Assembly: GCA_948442365.1 (NCBI GenBank)
Contig: CAOJRU010000013.1
Coordinates: 1-52,953, forward strand
Direction of reading: 5' to 3'
Source of the DNA: an uncultured Clostridium sp.
GTDB lineage: Bacteria > Bacillota > Clostridia > TANB77 > CAG-508
DNA: 52,953 bases
Shown in pieces: positions 36,481 to 44,508 of this stretch; the first letter of the stretch is position 1, and the number at the start of each line of letters is the position of its first letter. Below the pieces are notes generated by a model. It saw only the letters and a list, made by a program, of their open reading frames with translations. It had not been told where the DNA came from and searched no databases. Position numbers and translations under genes: made by a program.

Positions 36481-36522
36481 TGTTGCAATTGCAACAAAAA
36501 GTTTTCTTTTTTGTGATATAAT
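36478..36522 (+). promoter_or_regulatory. nrdD promoter region with perfect 22-bp palindrome
   Basis: TTTTGTTGCAA and its exact reverse complement TTGCAACAAAA abut at 36478-36499, overlapping the tail of the terminator. A TATAAT lies at 36517-36522. The palindrome sits where a -35 box would be, so it is a likely operator. It does not match the NrdR box pattern I know. Confidence 0.55.
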
Positions 36523-36566
36523 TTCTCTATCAAAAGATGAAAAAACGAAAGGGGAAAAATAGAAAA

Positions 36567-38750
36567 ATGAAAATTATCAAAAGAGATGGAACAATTGTAG
36601 ACTACGATCCAGAAAAAATAAGAGTTGCTGTACAAAAAGCAAATGAAGAAGTAAAAGGAAGAGAAAAAATATCAAAAGAACAAATAAAAGAAATTATAAC
36701 CTACATAGAAGAACTTCAAAAACCAAGAATTTTAGTAGAAGACATACAAGATATCATAGAAGAAAAATTAATGGAATTTGGAAAATATCTACTTGCCAAA
36801 AAATATATTACCTATCGTTATACGAGAGAATTAATTAGAAAAGCCAATACAACCGATCAATCTATTAAAGAATTAATTGAAGGAGAAAGTGAATATTGGA
36901 ACAACGAAAATTCTAACAAAAATGCAAAAGTAGTTACGACCCAAAGAGATTATTTAGCAGGAATTACGAGTACGGATATAACAAGAAGATTTTTGTTATC
37001 CGATGATATTGTAAAAGCACATGATGAAGGAATTATTCATTTTCACGATGCCGATTATTTTGCACAAAATGCTTTGCACAATTGTGAATTAATCAATTTA
37101 GAAGACATGTTACAAAATGGAACAATCATCAATGGTGTTATGATAGAAAAACCGCATCGTTTCGCTACAGCAGCAACCATTGCCACACAAATTATACTAG
37201 CAGTAACAAGTTCTAGCTATGGTGGAGCAACCATAACCTTAAGTCATTTAGCACCTTTTGTTAGAGATAGCTTTAAAAAATATGAAAAACGATATCAAGA
37301 AAGAGGATTAGACAAGGAAACTTGCAAAAAGTATGCTGAGCAAGATACGAGAAAAGAAATAGCAGATGGGGTACAAACTTTTAATTATCAAGTAAATTCC
37401 ATGACAAATACCAATGGACAAGCTCCTTTCTTATCGGTTTGTATGTATTTGGGAGAAACGGAAGAATACAAAGAAGAATTAGCCATGATTATAGAAGAAT
37501 TCTTAAATCAAAGAATTCTAGGATTCAAAAATGAAAAGGGAGTTTATGTAACACCAGCTTTTCCAAAACTTCTTTATGTATTAGAAGAAGATAACATACA
37601 AAAGGACGGTAAATATTGGTATTTAACAGAATTAGCAGCAAAATGTACCGCTAAAAGAATGGTACCAGACTACATTTCTGAAAAGAAAATGAAAGAATTG
37701 AAAAAAGATAAATATGGTAATGGGAATTGTTATCCTTGTATGGGATGTCGTTCTTTCCTAACACCTTGGACCACAGAAGGGAATCCTTCGAAAGCAAAGA
37801 ACTATAAAGAAGGAGAATCTAAATATTATGGAAGATTTAATCAAGGTGTTGTAACCATTAATTTAGTAGATGTTGCCTTATCTTCCGATCAAGACGAGGA
37901 ATTATTCTGGAAAATTTATGAAGATAGATTGGAATTATGTCACAAAGCATTACAAGCTAGACATCAAAGATTAAGTAAAGCAACAAGTGATATTGCGCCA
38001 ATTTTATGGCAACATGGAGCATTAGCAAGATTGGAAAAAGGGGAAAGTATTCACAAATTGTTACATGATGGCTATTCTACCATTTCTTTGGGATACGCTG
38101 GTTTATATGAATGTGTAAAATATATGACTGGCCGTAGTCATACCGATAATGGCAAAGGAAAAGAATTCGCTTTAAAAGTAATGCAAAAATTAAATGATAA
38201 ATGTAAGCAATGGAAACAGGCAGAAAATATGGATTATAGCGTTTATGGAACACCGATTGAATCTACTACTTACAAATTTGCAAAATGCTTAAAAGAAAGA
38301 TTTGGAGTCATTGAAGGGATTACGGATAAGGATTATATTACTAATTCTTACCATGTGCCAGTATTTGAAGAAATTGACGCATTTTCTAAATTAAAATTAG
38401 AAAGTGAGTTCCAACAATTAAGTCCTGGTGGCGCGATTTCTTACATAGAGACACCAAACTTACAAAATAATATAGAAGCCGTTTTGGAAGTAATCCAGTT
38501 TATTTATGACAATATTATGTATGCAGAACTAAATACAAAGTCTGATTATTGCCAAGAATGTGGATATGAAGGAGAAATCTTGATCGATGATAATTTGGAA
38601 TGGTATTGCCCAAATTGTAATAATAGAAATCACGATACTTTGAATGTGGCAAGAAGAACTTGTGGCTATATTGGTAGCAATTTTTGGAATAAGGGAAGAA
38701 CACAAGAGATCAAGGAAAGAGTGCTTCATATTGATAATAAAGATGATTAG
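36567..38750 (+). CDS. nrdD: Anaerobic ribonucleoside-triphosphate reductase
   Basis: Class III ribonucleotide reductase that makes dNTPs without oxygen through a glycyl radical. An ATP-cone (MKIIKRDGTIVDYDPEKIRVAV, residues 1-~90) gives allosteric control. The catalytic barrel follows, then a zinc site (CQECGYEGE...WYCPNCNN) and the glycyl-radical loop RRTCGYIG near the C-terminus. 727 residues, normal length. ATG 36567 is chosen because AAAGGGG lies upstream and the ATP-cone then starts correctly; ATG 36537 would add ten Lys/Arg-rich residues. Activated by NrdG, encoded 40 bases downstream. Confidence 0.97.
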   Translation: MKIIKRDGTIVDYDPEKIRVAVQKANEEVKGREKISKEQIKEIITYIEELQKPRILVEDIQDIIEEKLMEFGKYLLAKKYITYRYTRELIRKANTTDQSIKELIEGESEYWNNENSNKNAKVVTTQRDYLAGITSTDITRRFLLSDDIVKAHDEGIIHFHDADYFAQNALHNCELINLEDMLQNGTIINGVMIEKPHRFATAATIATQIILAVTSSSYGGATITLSHLAPFVRDSFKKYEKRYQERGLDKETCKKYAEQDTRKEIADGVQTFNYQVNSMTNTNGQAPFLSVCMYLGETEEYKEELAMIIEEFLNQRILGFKNEKGVYVTPAFPKLLYVLEEDNIQKDGKYWYLTELAAKCTAKRMVPDYISEKKMKELKKDKYGNGNCYPCMGCRSFLTPWTTEGNPSKAKNYKEGESKYYGRFNQGVVTINLVDVALSSDQDEELFWKIYEDRLELCHKALQARHQRLSKATSDIAPILWQHGALARLEKGESIHKLLHDGYSTISLGYAGLYECVKYMTGRSHTDNGKGKEFALKVMQKLNDKCKQWKQAENMDYSVYGTPIESTTYKFAKCLKERFGVIEGITDKDYITNSYHVPVFEEIDAFSKLKLESEFQQLSPGGAISYIETPNLQNNIEAVLEVIQFIYDNIMYAELNTKSDYCQECGYEGEILIDDNLEWYCPNCNNRNHDTLNVARRTCGYIGSNFWNKGRTQEIKERVLHIDNKDD

Positions 38751-38790
38751 TTAAGAAAATAATTATCGACTAAGAAAAGAGGCGAGTAAA

Positions 38791-39282
38791 TTGAGATATA
38801 ATAAGATTAGAAAAATGGACATTTCAGATGGACCAGGTGTAAGAGTATCTATTTTTATGCAAGGTTGTACGTTTAATTGTAAAGAATGCTTTAACCCAGA
38901 TACACACGATTTTAATGGCGGAAAAGAATTTACAGAAGATACGATTAATAGAATTTTAGAATTAGGCGAAAATGAAAATATACAAGGTTTATCTATTTTA
39001 GGTGGTGAACCAATGCACCCTAAAAATATAGAGGGAACAACAAAATTAGCAAAGGCTTTTAAAGAGAAATTCCCTAATAAAACAGTTTGGTCTTGGACAG
39101 GATTTTCCTTTGATCAAGATTTGAAAGATAAAGAAGTTTCAAAATATATTGATGTTTTAGTAGATGGACAATATGTCGATGAATTGCGAAATCCCAAACT
39201 TAAATATTGTGGTTCTTCCAATCAAAGAGTAATTGACGTACAAAAAAGCTTAAAACAAGATAGCGTGGTTTTAGTAGATTAA
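38791..39282 (+). CDS. nrdG: Anaerobic ribonucleotide reductase activating protein
   Basis: Radical-SAM activase of 163 residues that generates the glycyl radical on NrdD. The cluster motif C-x3-C-x2-C appears as CTFNCKEC. MDISDGPGVRVSIFMQGC and LGGEPMHP are typical. The gene starts with TTG (38791); this start gives the normal N-terminus MRYNKIRKMDIS. It forms an operon with nrdD. Confidence 0.95.
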   Translation: MRYNKIRKMDISDGPGVRVSIFMQGCTFNCKECFNPDTHDFNGGKEFTEDTINRILELGENENIQGLSILGGEPMHPKNIEGTTKLAKAFKEKFPNKTVWSWTGFSFDQDLKDKEVSKYIDVLVDGQYVDELRNPKLKYCGSSNQRVIDVQKSLKQDSVVLVD

Positions 39283-39325
39283 AATATAAATTTTACAGAA
39301 GTAGAAGATATATTGGGCATTGAGT

Positions 39326-39367
39326 GCAGTATGTAAACAATGAAATACATACTGCCTATTTTTATTT
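39326..39367 (+). terminator. Terminator after nrdG
   Basis: GCAGTATGTA and TACATACTGC pair across a 10-base loop, followed by CTATTTTTATTTT. Confidence 0.82.
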
Positions 39368-39375
39368 TAATTATG

Positions 39376-39404
39376 TTGAAAAAATTAAAAAAGGCTGTTA
39401 TAAT
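39376..39404 (+). promoter_or_regulatory. Promoter of the DXS-like gene
   Basis: TTGAAA (39376-39381), 17-base spacer, TATAAT (39399-39404). Because this overlaps the in-frame extension upstream of the gene, it supports the ATG at 39430. Confidence 0.65.
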
Positions 39405-39429
39405 TACTTATATAAAAGGGGGAAAAAGA

Positions 39430-41190
39430 ATGATATTAGATAAAATAGACAATCCTAGTGCTCTAAAGACATTATCATTAGAAGAAATGAATCAATTGGC
39501 AGAAGAGATAAGAAAGGCCATTTTAAATCGAGTAAGTAAAGTAGGAGGTCATGTAGGGCCAAACTTAGGAATAGTAGAAACAACTATTGCAATGCATTAT
39601 GTATTTAATTCTCCAATCGATAAAATTGTATTTGATGTTTCTCATCAATGTTATCCTCATAAAATTCTTACAGGAAGAAAAAGAGGTTTTTTAGAGGAAG
39701 AAGAATTTGGTAATATTTCAGGATATACCAATCCAGATGAAAGTGAGCATGATATTTTTAGAGTAGGACATACTTCAACTTCTATTAGTTTAGCATGTGG
39801 ATTAGCAAAAGCAAGAGATTTAAAAAAGGAAAAAGGCAATATAATAGCATTAATAGGAGATGGTTCTCTTTCAGGAGGAGAAGCATTTGAAGGATTGGAT
39901 AATGCAGCAGAATTAAATAGCAATTTTATTGTTATAGTAAATGATAATGACATGAGTATAGCTCCTAATTATGGTGGATTATATAAAAATTTAAAACAAT
40001 TAAGAGAAGCAGAAGGAAAAGCAGAATGTAATTTTTTTAAGGCCTTAGGATTTGACTATTGTTATGTAAAAGATGGAAATAATATACAAGAGCTAATACG
40101 CACTTTTAAGAAGGTAAAAGATATTGACCATCCAATAGTAGTTCACATACAAACCTTAAAAGGTAAAGGTCTGGAATATGCAGAAAACAATAAAGAAGCT
40201 TGGCATTGGAGTATTCCTTTTGAAATAGAAAAAGGTAAGAAAAAAATAGATAAAAATACGAATACTCAAACTTATCCAGAGATAACAGCGAAATATTTAG
40301 TAAAAAAAGCAAAAGAAGATGAAAAAGTAATGGTAATAACACCTGCTACACCAGGAGTTTGCGGATTTACTCCCGAAATTAGAAAAGAACTTGGCAAACA
40401 ATTTATAGATGTTGGAATTGCAGAAGAACATGCTATTGCCTACAGTTCAGGTTTAGCAAAAAATGGAGCGAAGTCTATTGTTGCCATTAGTAGTTCATTT
40501 ATACAAAGAACTTATGACCAATTATCACAAGATTTAGCAATGAATCCTAGTGGAGCTGTAATTTTAGTTTATCGAAGTGGTATTTCGGACACTGATATGA
40601 CACATCTTGGAGGATTTGATATTCCTTTGATTAGTAATATACCAAATATTGTTTATTTAGCCCCAACCTGTCAAGAAGAGTATTTGTCCATGTTAGAATG
40701 GGGCATTGAGCAAAATAAACATTCAGTTGCTATTCGTGTACCTAATGATATAGTAATACAAAGAAATTTACCAGTCCAGAAAGAATATTGTAATATCAAT
40801 GAATATAAAATAGAAGAACAAGGAGAAAAAGTGGCAATTATAGCACTTGGCAATTTCTATTCACTTGGAAAAACAGTAAAAGAAAAATTAAAAGAGAAAG
40901 TAGCTATTAATGCAACATTAATTAATCCAAGATATATAACAGGAATCGATACAAAAATATTAGAAGAACTAAAAAAGGAACATGAATTAGTTATTACACT
41001 TGAAGATGGAATTTTAGATGGAGGATTTGGAGAAAAAATAACAAGATTCTACGGTAATTCGAATATAAAAGTTTTGAATTTTGGAGCCAAAAAAGAATTT
41101 ACAGATAGAGTTCCATTACAAGAATTATATCAAAAATATCATTTAACAGAGGATTTGATTGTTTCAGATATTATAGATGTTATGAAATAG
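39430..41190 (+). CDS. dxs: 1-Deoxy-D-xylulose-5-phosphate synthase (short form)
   Basis: Thiamine-diphosphate enzyme joining pyruvate and glyceraldehyde-3-phosphate, the first step of the MEP isoprenoid pathway. FDVSHQCYPHKILTGR carries the phosphate/TPP His. GDGSLSGGEAFEGLDNAAE and IVNDNDMSIAPN form the TPP-Mg motif. The transketolase C-half contains VGIAEEHAIAYSSG with the catalytic Glu. At 586 residues it is about 40 shorter than typical DXS, so it may be a second, DXS-like synthase. AGGGGGA precedes ATG 39430; an upstream ATG at 39340 would overlap the promoter. Confidence 0.82.
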   Translation: MILDKIDNPSALKTLSLEEMNQLAEEIRKAILNRVSKVGGHVGPNLGIVETTIAMHYVFNSPIDKIVFDVSHQCYPHKILTGRKRGFLEEEEFGNISGYTNPDESEHDIFRVGHTSTSISLACGLAKARDLKKEKGNIIALIGDGSLSGGEAFEGLDNAAELNSNFIVIVNDNDMSIAPNYGGLYKNLKQLREAEGKAECNFFKALGFDYCYVKDGNNIQELIRTFKKVKDIDHPIVVHIQTLKGKGLEYAENNKEAWHWSIPFEIEKGKKKIDKNTNTQTYPEITAKYLVKKAKEDEKVMVITPATPGVCGFTPEIRKELGKQFIDVGIAEEHAIAYSSGLAKNGAKSIVAISSSFIQRTYDQLSQDLAMNPSGAVILVYRSGISDTDMTHLGGFDIPLISNIPNIVYLAPTCQEEYLSMLEWGIEQNKHSVAIRVPNDIVIQRNLPVQKEYCNINEYKIEEQGEKVAIIALGNFYSLGKTVKEKLKEKVAINATLINPRYITGIDTKILEELKKEHELVITLEDGILDGGFGEKITRFYGNSNIKVLNFGAKKEFTDRVPLQELYQKYHLTEDLIVSDIIDVMK

Positions 41191-41196
41191 AATAAG

Positions 41197-41239
41197 AAAA
41201 AGGAAAACACTTAGGAAACAAGCTAGTGTTTTTCTTTTT
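41197..41239 (+). terminator. Terminator after the DXS-like gene
   Basis: AAAAAGGAAAACACT pairs with AGTGTTTTTCTTTTT (one G-T). Confidence 0.78.
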
Positions 41240-41244
41240 GAAAT

Positions 41245-41322
41245 TATTTAGAAAAAAATCTAAATAGTTATTGACAAGGTAAAATAAAAATAGTATAATC
41301 TATTTAGAAATATTTCTAAATA
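41245..41322 (+). promoter_or_regulatory. Autoregulated ArsR-type promoter with two operators
   Basis: TTGACA (41271-41276), 17-base spacer, TATAAT (41294-41299). An upstream palindrome has TATTTAGA and TCTAAATA arms (41245-41266). A second, perfect 22-bp palindrome (41301-41322) has arms TATTTAGAAA and TTTCTAAATA around TA. The shared ATTTAGA half-sites flank the promoter and point to repression by the ArsR-family product. Confidence 0.8.
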
Positions 41323-41343
41323 CTAACTAAGGAAGTGATAAAA

Positions 41344-41610
41344 GTGGGAATGTCAGAAACATTAAAAGCGATAGCCGATCCAGTAAGACGAGATATATTA
41401 GAAATGTTAAAAGTAGAAAAAAAGTCGGCTGGAGAAATAGGAGAAAAATTCAATTTAACAGGAGCAACAGTTTCGTATCACTTATCGCAACTAAAAAAGG
41501 CAAATTTAATTACAGAAAACAAGTACAAAAATTTTATCTATTATGAATTAAATACATCTGTCTTTGAAGATGTATTAACTTGGATTTACAAGTTAGGAGG
41601 AAAAGCCTGA
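41344..41610 (+). CDS. ArsR-family repressor, SdpR-like
   Basis: Winged-helix repressor of 88 residues: KAIADPVRRDILEMLKVEKK, then the recognition helix region LTGATVSYHLSQLKKANLI. It lacks the metal-binding Cys of ArsR/SmtB sensors. Paired with an SdpI-like membrane protein it resembles the SdpR-SdpI immunity pair of Bacillus, where SdpI captures the repressor. GTG 41344 is preferred (AAGGAAG 11 bases upstream); GTG 41335 and ATG 41350 are alternatives. Likely binds the two ATTTAGA palindromes upstream. Confidence 0.82.
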   Translation: MGMSETLKAIADPVRRDILEMLKVEKKSAGEIGEKFNLTGATVSYHLSQLKKANLITENKYKNFIYYELNTSVFEDVLTWIYKLGGKA

Positions 41611-41662
41611 AAATAGGAGGACTTTCCTTAAATCAAATTAAATAAGAGGGGAAGGATATAAA

Positions 41663-42283
41663 ATGAAAAGAATTAATTGGAAAATTTTAATCATAACCAG
41701 TATCATTTGTTTATTACCAATCGTAATGGGAGTTGTATTTTATCAACAATTGCCAGAGCAAATGCCAGTACATTTTAATTTCAATAACGAACCAGATAAT
41801 TATGCCTCTAAAAATTTTGCTTTATTTGGTATACCAATCATTTTAACACTATTACAAATTATGTGTTGTGTAGTCAGCGATATCAATAAAAATAAAATGA
41901 CAAAAGAGCCAAGATTTATTACTATTATAAAATGGTTTATACCAATTTTAACGATTGTGGTATCTACGATTATAATTGAAATACCATTAGGTAGTACAGT
42001 AGATGTTAGGAAAAGTATTTGTCTTGTTATGGGGATATTATTTATTTTAACAGGAAATTATTTTCCAAAAATGAGCTATGAATTTTCGAAAGGGAAAATT
42101 CATCCAATACCTAAAAATGAAGAAATGTATCGAAAAATGACTAGAATGTGGGGATATACTTTTGTTGTAGGCGGTATTGCCTTACTATTTAGCATTTTAT
42201 TTCAACCGATTTATACGGTTGCCGTAATGGCGATTCTAATAATTGCTATACTAATAGAAGGACTATATTGTTTTATTAAATAA
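41663..42283 (+). CDS. SdpI-family membrane protein
   Basis: 206 residues with six membrane segments: a DUF1648-type start (ICLLPIVMGVVFYQQLPEQMPVHFNF, with PVHFNFNNEPD as the family hallmark) and an SdpI C-half (LTGNYFPKM, RMWGYTFVVGGIALL). SdpI gives immunity to the cannibalism toxin SdpC in Bacillus and sequesters SdpR; no sdpC-like toxin gene is present here. GAGGGGAAGG precedes the ATG. Operon with the ArsR-type gene. Confidence 0.85.
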   Translation: MKRINWKILIITSIICLLPIVMGVVFYQQLPEQMPVHFNFNNEPDNYASKNFALFGIPIILTLLQIMCCVVSDINKNKMTKEPRFITIIKWFIPILTIVVSTIIIEIPLGSTVDVRKSICLVMGILFILTGNYFPKMSYEFSKGKIHPIPKNEEMYRKMTRMWGYTFVVGGIALLFSILFQPIYTVAVMAILIIAILIEGLYCFIK

Positions 42284-42289
42284 AGATAG

Positions 42290-42325
42290 ATAGTATGCTT
42301 AGATGATAGGCATACTATTTTTTTG
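42290..42325 (+). terminator. Terminator after the SdpI-like gene
   Basis: ATAGTATGC and GCATACTAT pair across an 11-base loop, followed by T7. Confidence 0.85.
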
Positions 42326-42359
42326 ACATAAACGATATTCACATAAAAAGAAAAAAACA

Positions 42360-42397
42360 TTGACAAGTGTTATATAGTGTTATATACTGTTATATAG
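42360..42397 (+). promoter_or_regulatory. GntR operon promoter with three 10-bp direct repeats
   Basis: TTGACA (42360-42365), 17-base spacer, TATACT (42383-42388). TGTTATATAG, TGTTATATAC and TGTTATATAG follow head to tail (42368-42397), covering the spacer and -10. The position fits repression by the GntR product. Confidence 0.75.
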
Positions 42398-42411
42398 TTA
42401 AGAGGTGAAAC

Positions 42412-42786
42412 ATGAATTTTATTATCAGTAATAGTAGTGAAATACCAATCTATGAGCAAATCAAAAAAGAAATCAAAAAAGCAATTCATAATAATGAATT
42501 AAAAGAAAATAGTCTATTACCCTCGATTAGGAGTCTAGCGAAAGACTTACGAATTAGTATTTTAACTGTCAAAAAAGCTTATGACGAATTAGAAGAAGAG
42601 GGTTACTTAAAAACAGTACAAGGAAAAGGAAGTTTTGTCAAACCAAGAAAAGAAGAATTAGTAAGAGAAGAACAAATCAAGAAAATAGAAGAACATATCA
42701 ACGAAATCATTGAAATTGCAAAAATAACAAAAATCAACAAATCAGAGCTAATGGAATTAATAGATTATTTATATGAAGAAGAATAA
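42412..42786 (+). CDS. GntR-family repressor, YtrA subfamily
   Basis: 124 residues: an N-terminal winged helix (IYEQIKKEIKKAIHNNEL, LPSIRSLAKDLRISILTVKKAYDELEEEGYL, KGSFV) and a short ~45-residue helical tail, as in YtrA proteins that control ABC exporters. AAGAGGTG precedes the ATG. It is followed by an ABC ATPase and a permease, the usual YtrA-type operon that responds to cell-wall antibiotics in Bacillus. It probably binds the three repeats in its own promoter. Confidence 0.9.
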   Translation: MNFIISNSSEIPIYEQIKKEIKKAIHNNELKENSLLPSIRSLAKDLRISILTVKKAYDELEEEGYLKTVQGKGSFVKPRKEELVREEQIKKIEEHINEIIEIAKITKINKSELMELIDYLYEEE

Positions 42787-42825
42787 AAGTAACAAAATAA
42801 AAAAGGAAGAAAGGAATTTTACAGA

Positions 42826-43681
42826 ATGGAAAATATATTAGAAATCAAGAATTTAAGAAAAACCTATGAAGGATTTATTTTAAAAAATATTAATCTGGAA
42901 TTACCAAAAGGAACCATTATGGGATTAATAGGAGAAAATCGGAGCAGGAAAATCCACTACCATAAAAGCAATATTAAATATTCTTAATCGAGAAGAGGGA
43001 GAAATAAAAATATTTGGGTTAGACAATCAAAAAGCGGAAAAAGAAATAAAAGAAAATATAGGAGTTGTCTTAGATGATAGCTTTTTATCAGAATATTTGA
43101 ATCCAACAGATATCAATAAGATTATGAAAAATTTTTATGAAAATTGGGACGAAAAATTATATTTTGAATATATCGAAAGATTCAAGCTACCAAAAGACAA
43201 AATAGCCAAAGAATATTCTAGTGGAATGAAAATGAAATTAAAAATAGTAACAGCCATATCACATCATCCAAAATTATTAATATTAGATGAACCTACATCA
43301 GGATTAGATCCTGTTGCTAGAAATGAAATATTAGACATTTTTCAAGAATTTATTCAAGAGGAGGAAAATTCTATATTAGTATCTAGCCATATAACATCTG
43401 ACTTAGAACATATTGCAGATTATATTACTTTTATGAAAGAAGGAGAGATAGTCTTTACCAAAACAAGAGATGAATTACTAGAAAATTATGGTATTGTAAA
43501 ATGTAATGAAGAAGAATTTAACAAAATAGACGAAAAAGATTTTCTAAAATTTAAGAAAAACAGATATGAATACGAAGTATTGGTAGAAAGTAAAGTAGAA
43601 TTCAGAAAAAAATATGATATTGAAATAATTGATAAACCTACCATAGAAGATATTATGCTAATTTATATTAAAGGAAAATAA
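42826..43681 (+). CDS. ABC transporter ATPase (contains +1 CGG shift at the P-loop)
   Basis: 284 residues after the merge. The frame from ATG 42826 (GGAAGAAAGGAA upstream) reads MENILEIKNLRKTYEGFILK, then GLIGEN, CGG at 42940, and would stop 14 codons later. Skipping the C gives GENGAGKSTT, a perfect Walker A, followed by IKAILNILNREEGEIKIFG. Later come a signature-like YSSGMKMKL, Walker B LLILDEPTSGLDP and the switch His in SSHITSDLE. Pairs with the permease at 43717 and the GntR regulator before it. Without the shift the operon would make a permease without an ATPase. Confidence 0.9.
42940..42943 (+). other. +1 shift site, AAT C-GGA (ABC ATPase P-loop)
   Basis: In-frame CGG at 42940-42942 after AAT (Asn). 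Reading GGA as Gly yields the invariant second Gly of GENGAGKST. This site fixes the identity of the residue decoded after the shift. Confidence 0.9.
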
Positions 43682-43716
43682 ATATTCAAAAATAAAAAGG
43701 AAGGGAAGATAGAAAA

Positions 43717-44382
43717 ATGAAAATCATGAAAGGATTGATCTTAAAAGATTTATTACAATTAAAAACCTATAAGAGAACACTGATTGTATTTATGGGAGTA
43801 TTTATAGCGACTTCGATTACCCAAGAGAATACAAGAAATATATTAGTCGTTATGATGACACTTGGATTAGGAATGTTTAGTATAGCCACTTTTAGTTATG
43901 ATGAGATGGCAAAAGCTGATAGATTCTTATTAACTTTACCATTAACCAAAAAAGAAGTAATACAATCAAAATATACACTGGTAATAACAGCAACCATATT
44001 AGGAGCTATATTGGGAATGTTAATAAGTATCATCTTATCCCTAGCTATCCAGAAAGAGTTACCAAATGTTCAAGAACTACTTACTTTAGCTATTGGAGGA
44101 ATATTTGGAATAGGTATGGTAGAGGCCATTCAAATACCTTGTATTTATAAATATGGAGCTGAAAAAGGTAGAATACAAATTTTTATTTTTATGGCTATCA
44201 TAGCATTTGTAATAGGTGGATTTATTTTAATAGGAGAAAAAATGAGCATTAACTTTCTAACGAACGATTGGATTAATAATTTTATCAATTTTTTACCAAT
44301 TCTCTTAGTAATATTAACAGCAGTAATTTATTTTATTTCGTATAAAATATCCTATTGTATTTATAGTAAGAAAGAAATATGA
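43717..44382 (+). CDS. ABC-2 type permease
   Basis: 221 residues with six membrane segments; ILKDLLQLKTYKRTLIVFMGV at the start and FSYDEMAKADRFLLTLPLTKKEVIQSKY are typical of ABC-2 permeases with YtrA-type regulators. GGAAGGGAAG lies upstream of the ATG. It forms a complex with the ATPase encoded 35 bases before it; likely exports a toxic peptide or wall-active compound. Confidence 0.85.
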   Translation: MKIMKGLILKDLLQLKTYKRTLIVFMGVFIATSITQENTRNILVVMMTLGLGMFSIATFSYDEMAKADRFLLTLPLTKKEVIQSKYTLVITATILGAILGMLISIILSLAIQKELPNVQELLTLAIGGIFGIGMVEAIQIPCIYKYGAEKGRIQIFIFMAIIAFVIGGFILIGEKMSINFLTNDWINNFINFLPILLVILTAVIYFISYKISYCIYSKKEI

Positions 44383-44386
44383 TTTG

Positions 44387-44428
44387 AAATTGCCATTGGG
44401 GACGGACCTTTTTGGCAATTTTTATTTG
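44387..44428 (+). terminator. Terminator after the GntR-ABC operon
   Basis: AAATTGCCA and TGGCAATTT pair around a loop containing GGGGACGGACC, followed by TTATTTG. Confidence 0.72.
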
Positions 44429-44449
44429 TTAGAAGGCTTGGTCGATTTA

Positions 44450-44498
44450 TTGACAAAGTAAATATAAAGTGCTAATCTAGTATTTAATACTAGATTAG
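44450..44498 (+). promoter_or_regulatory. Promoter overlapped by a perfect 27-bp inverted repeat
   Basis: TTGACA (44450-44455), 17-base spacer, TAATCT (44473-44478). Arms CTAATCTAGTAT and ATACTAGATTAG (12 bases each, 3-base centre) span 44472-44498, covering the -10 and the start of the transcript. A strong operator candidate; the TAGTA/TACTA core loosely recalls fatty-acid-regulator (FapR) sites, which is only a hint. Confidence 0.75.
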
Positions 44499-44508
44499 GA
44501 GGTAAGAA

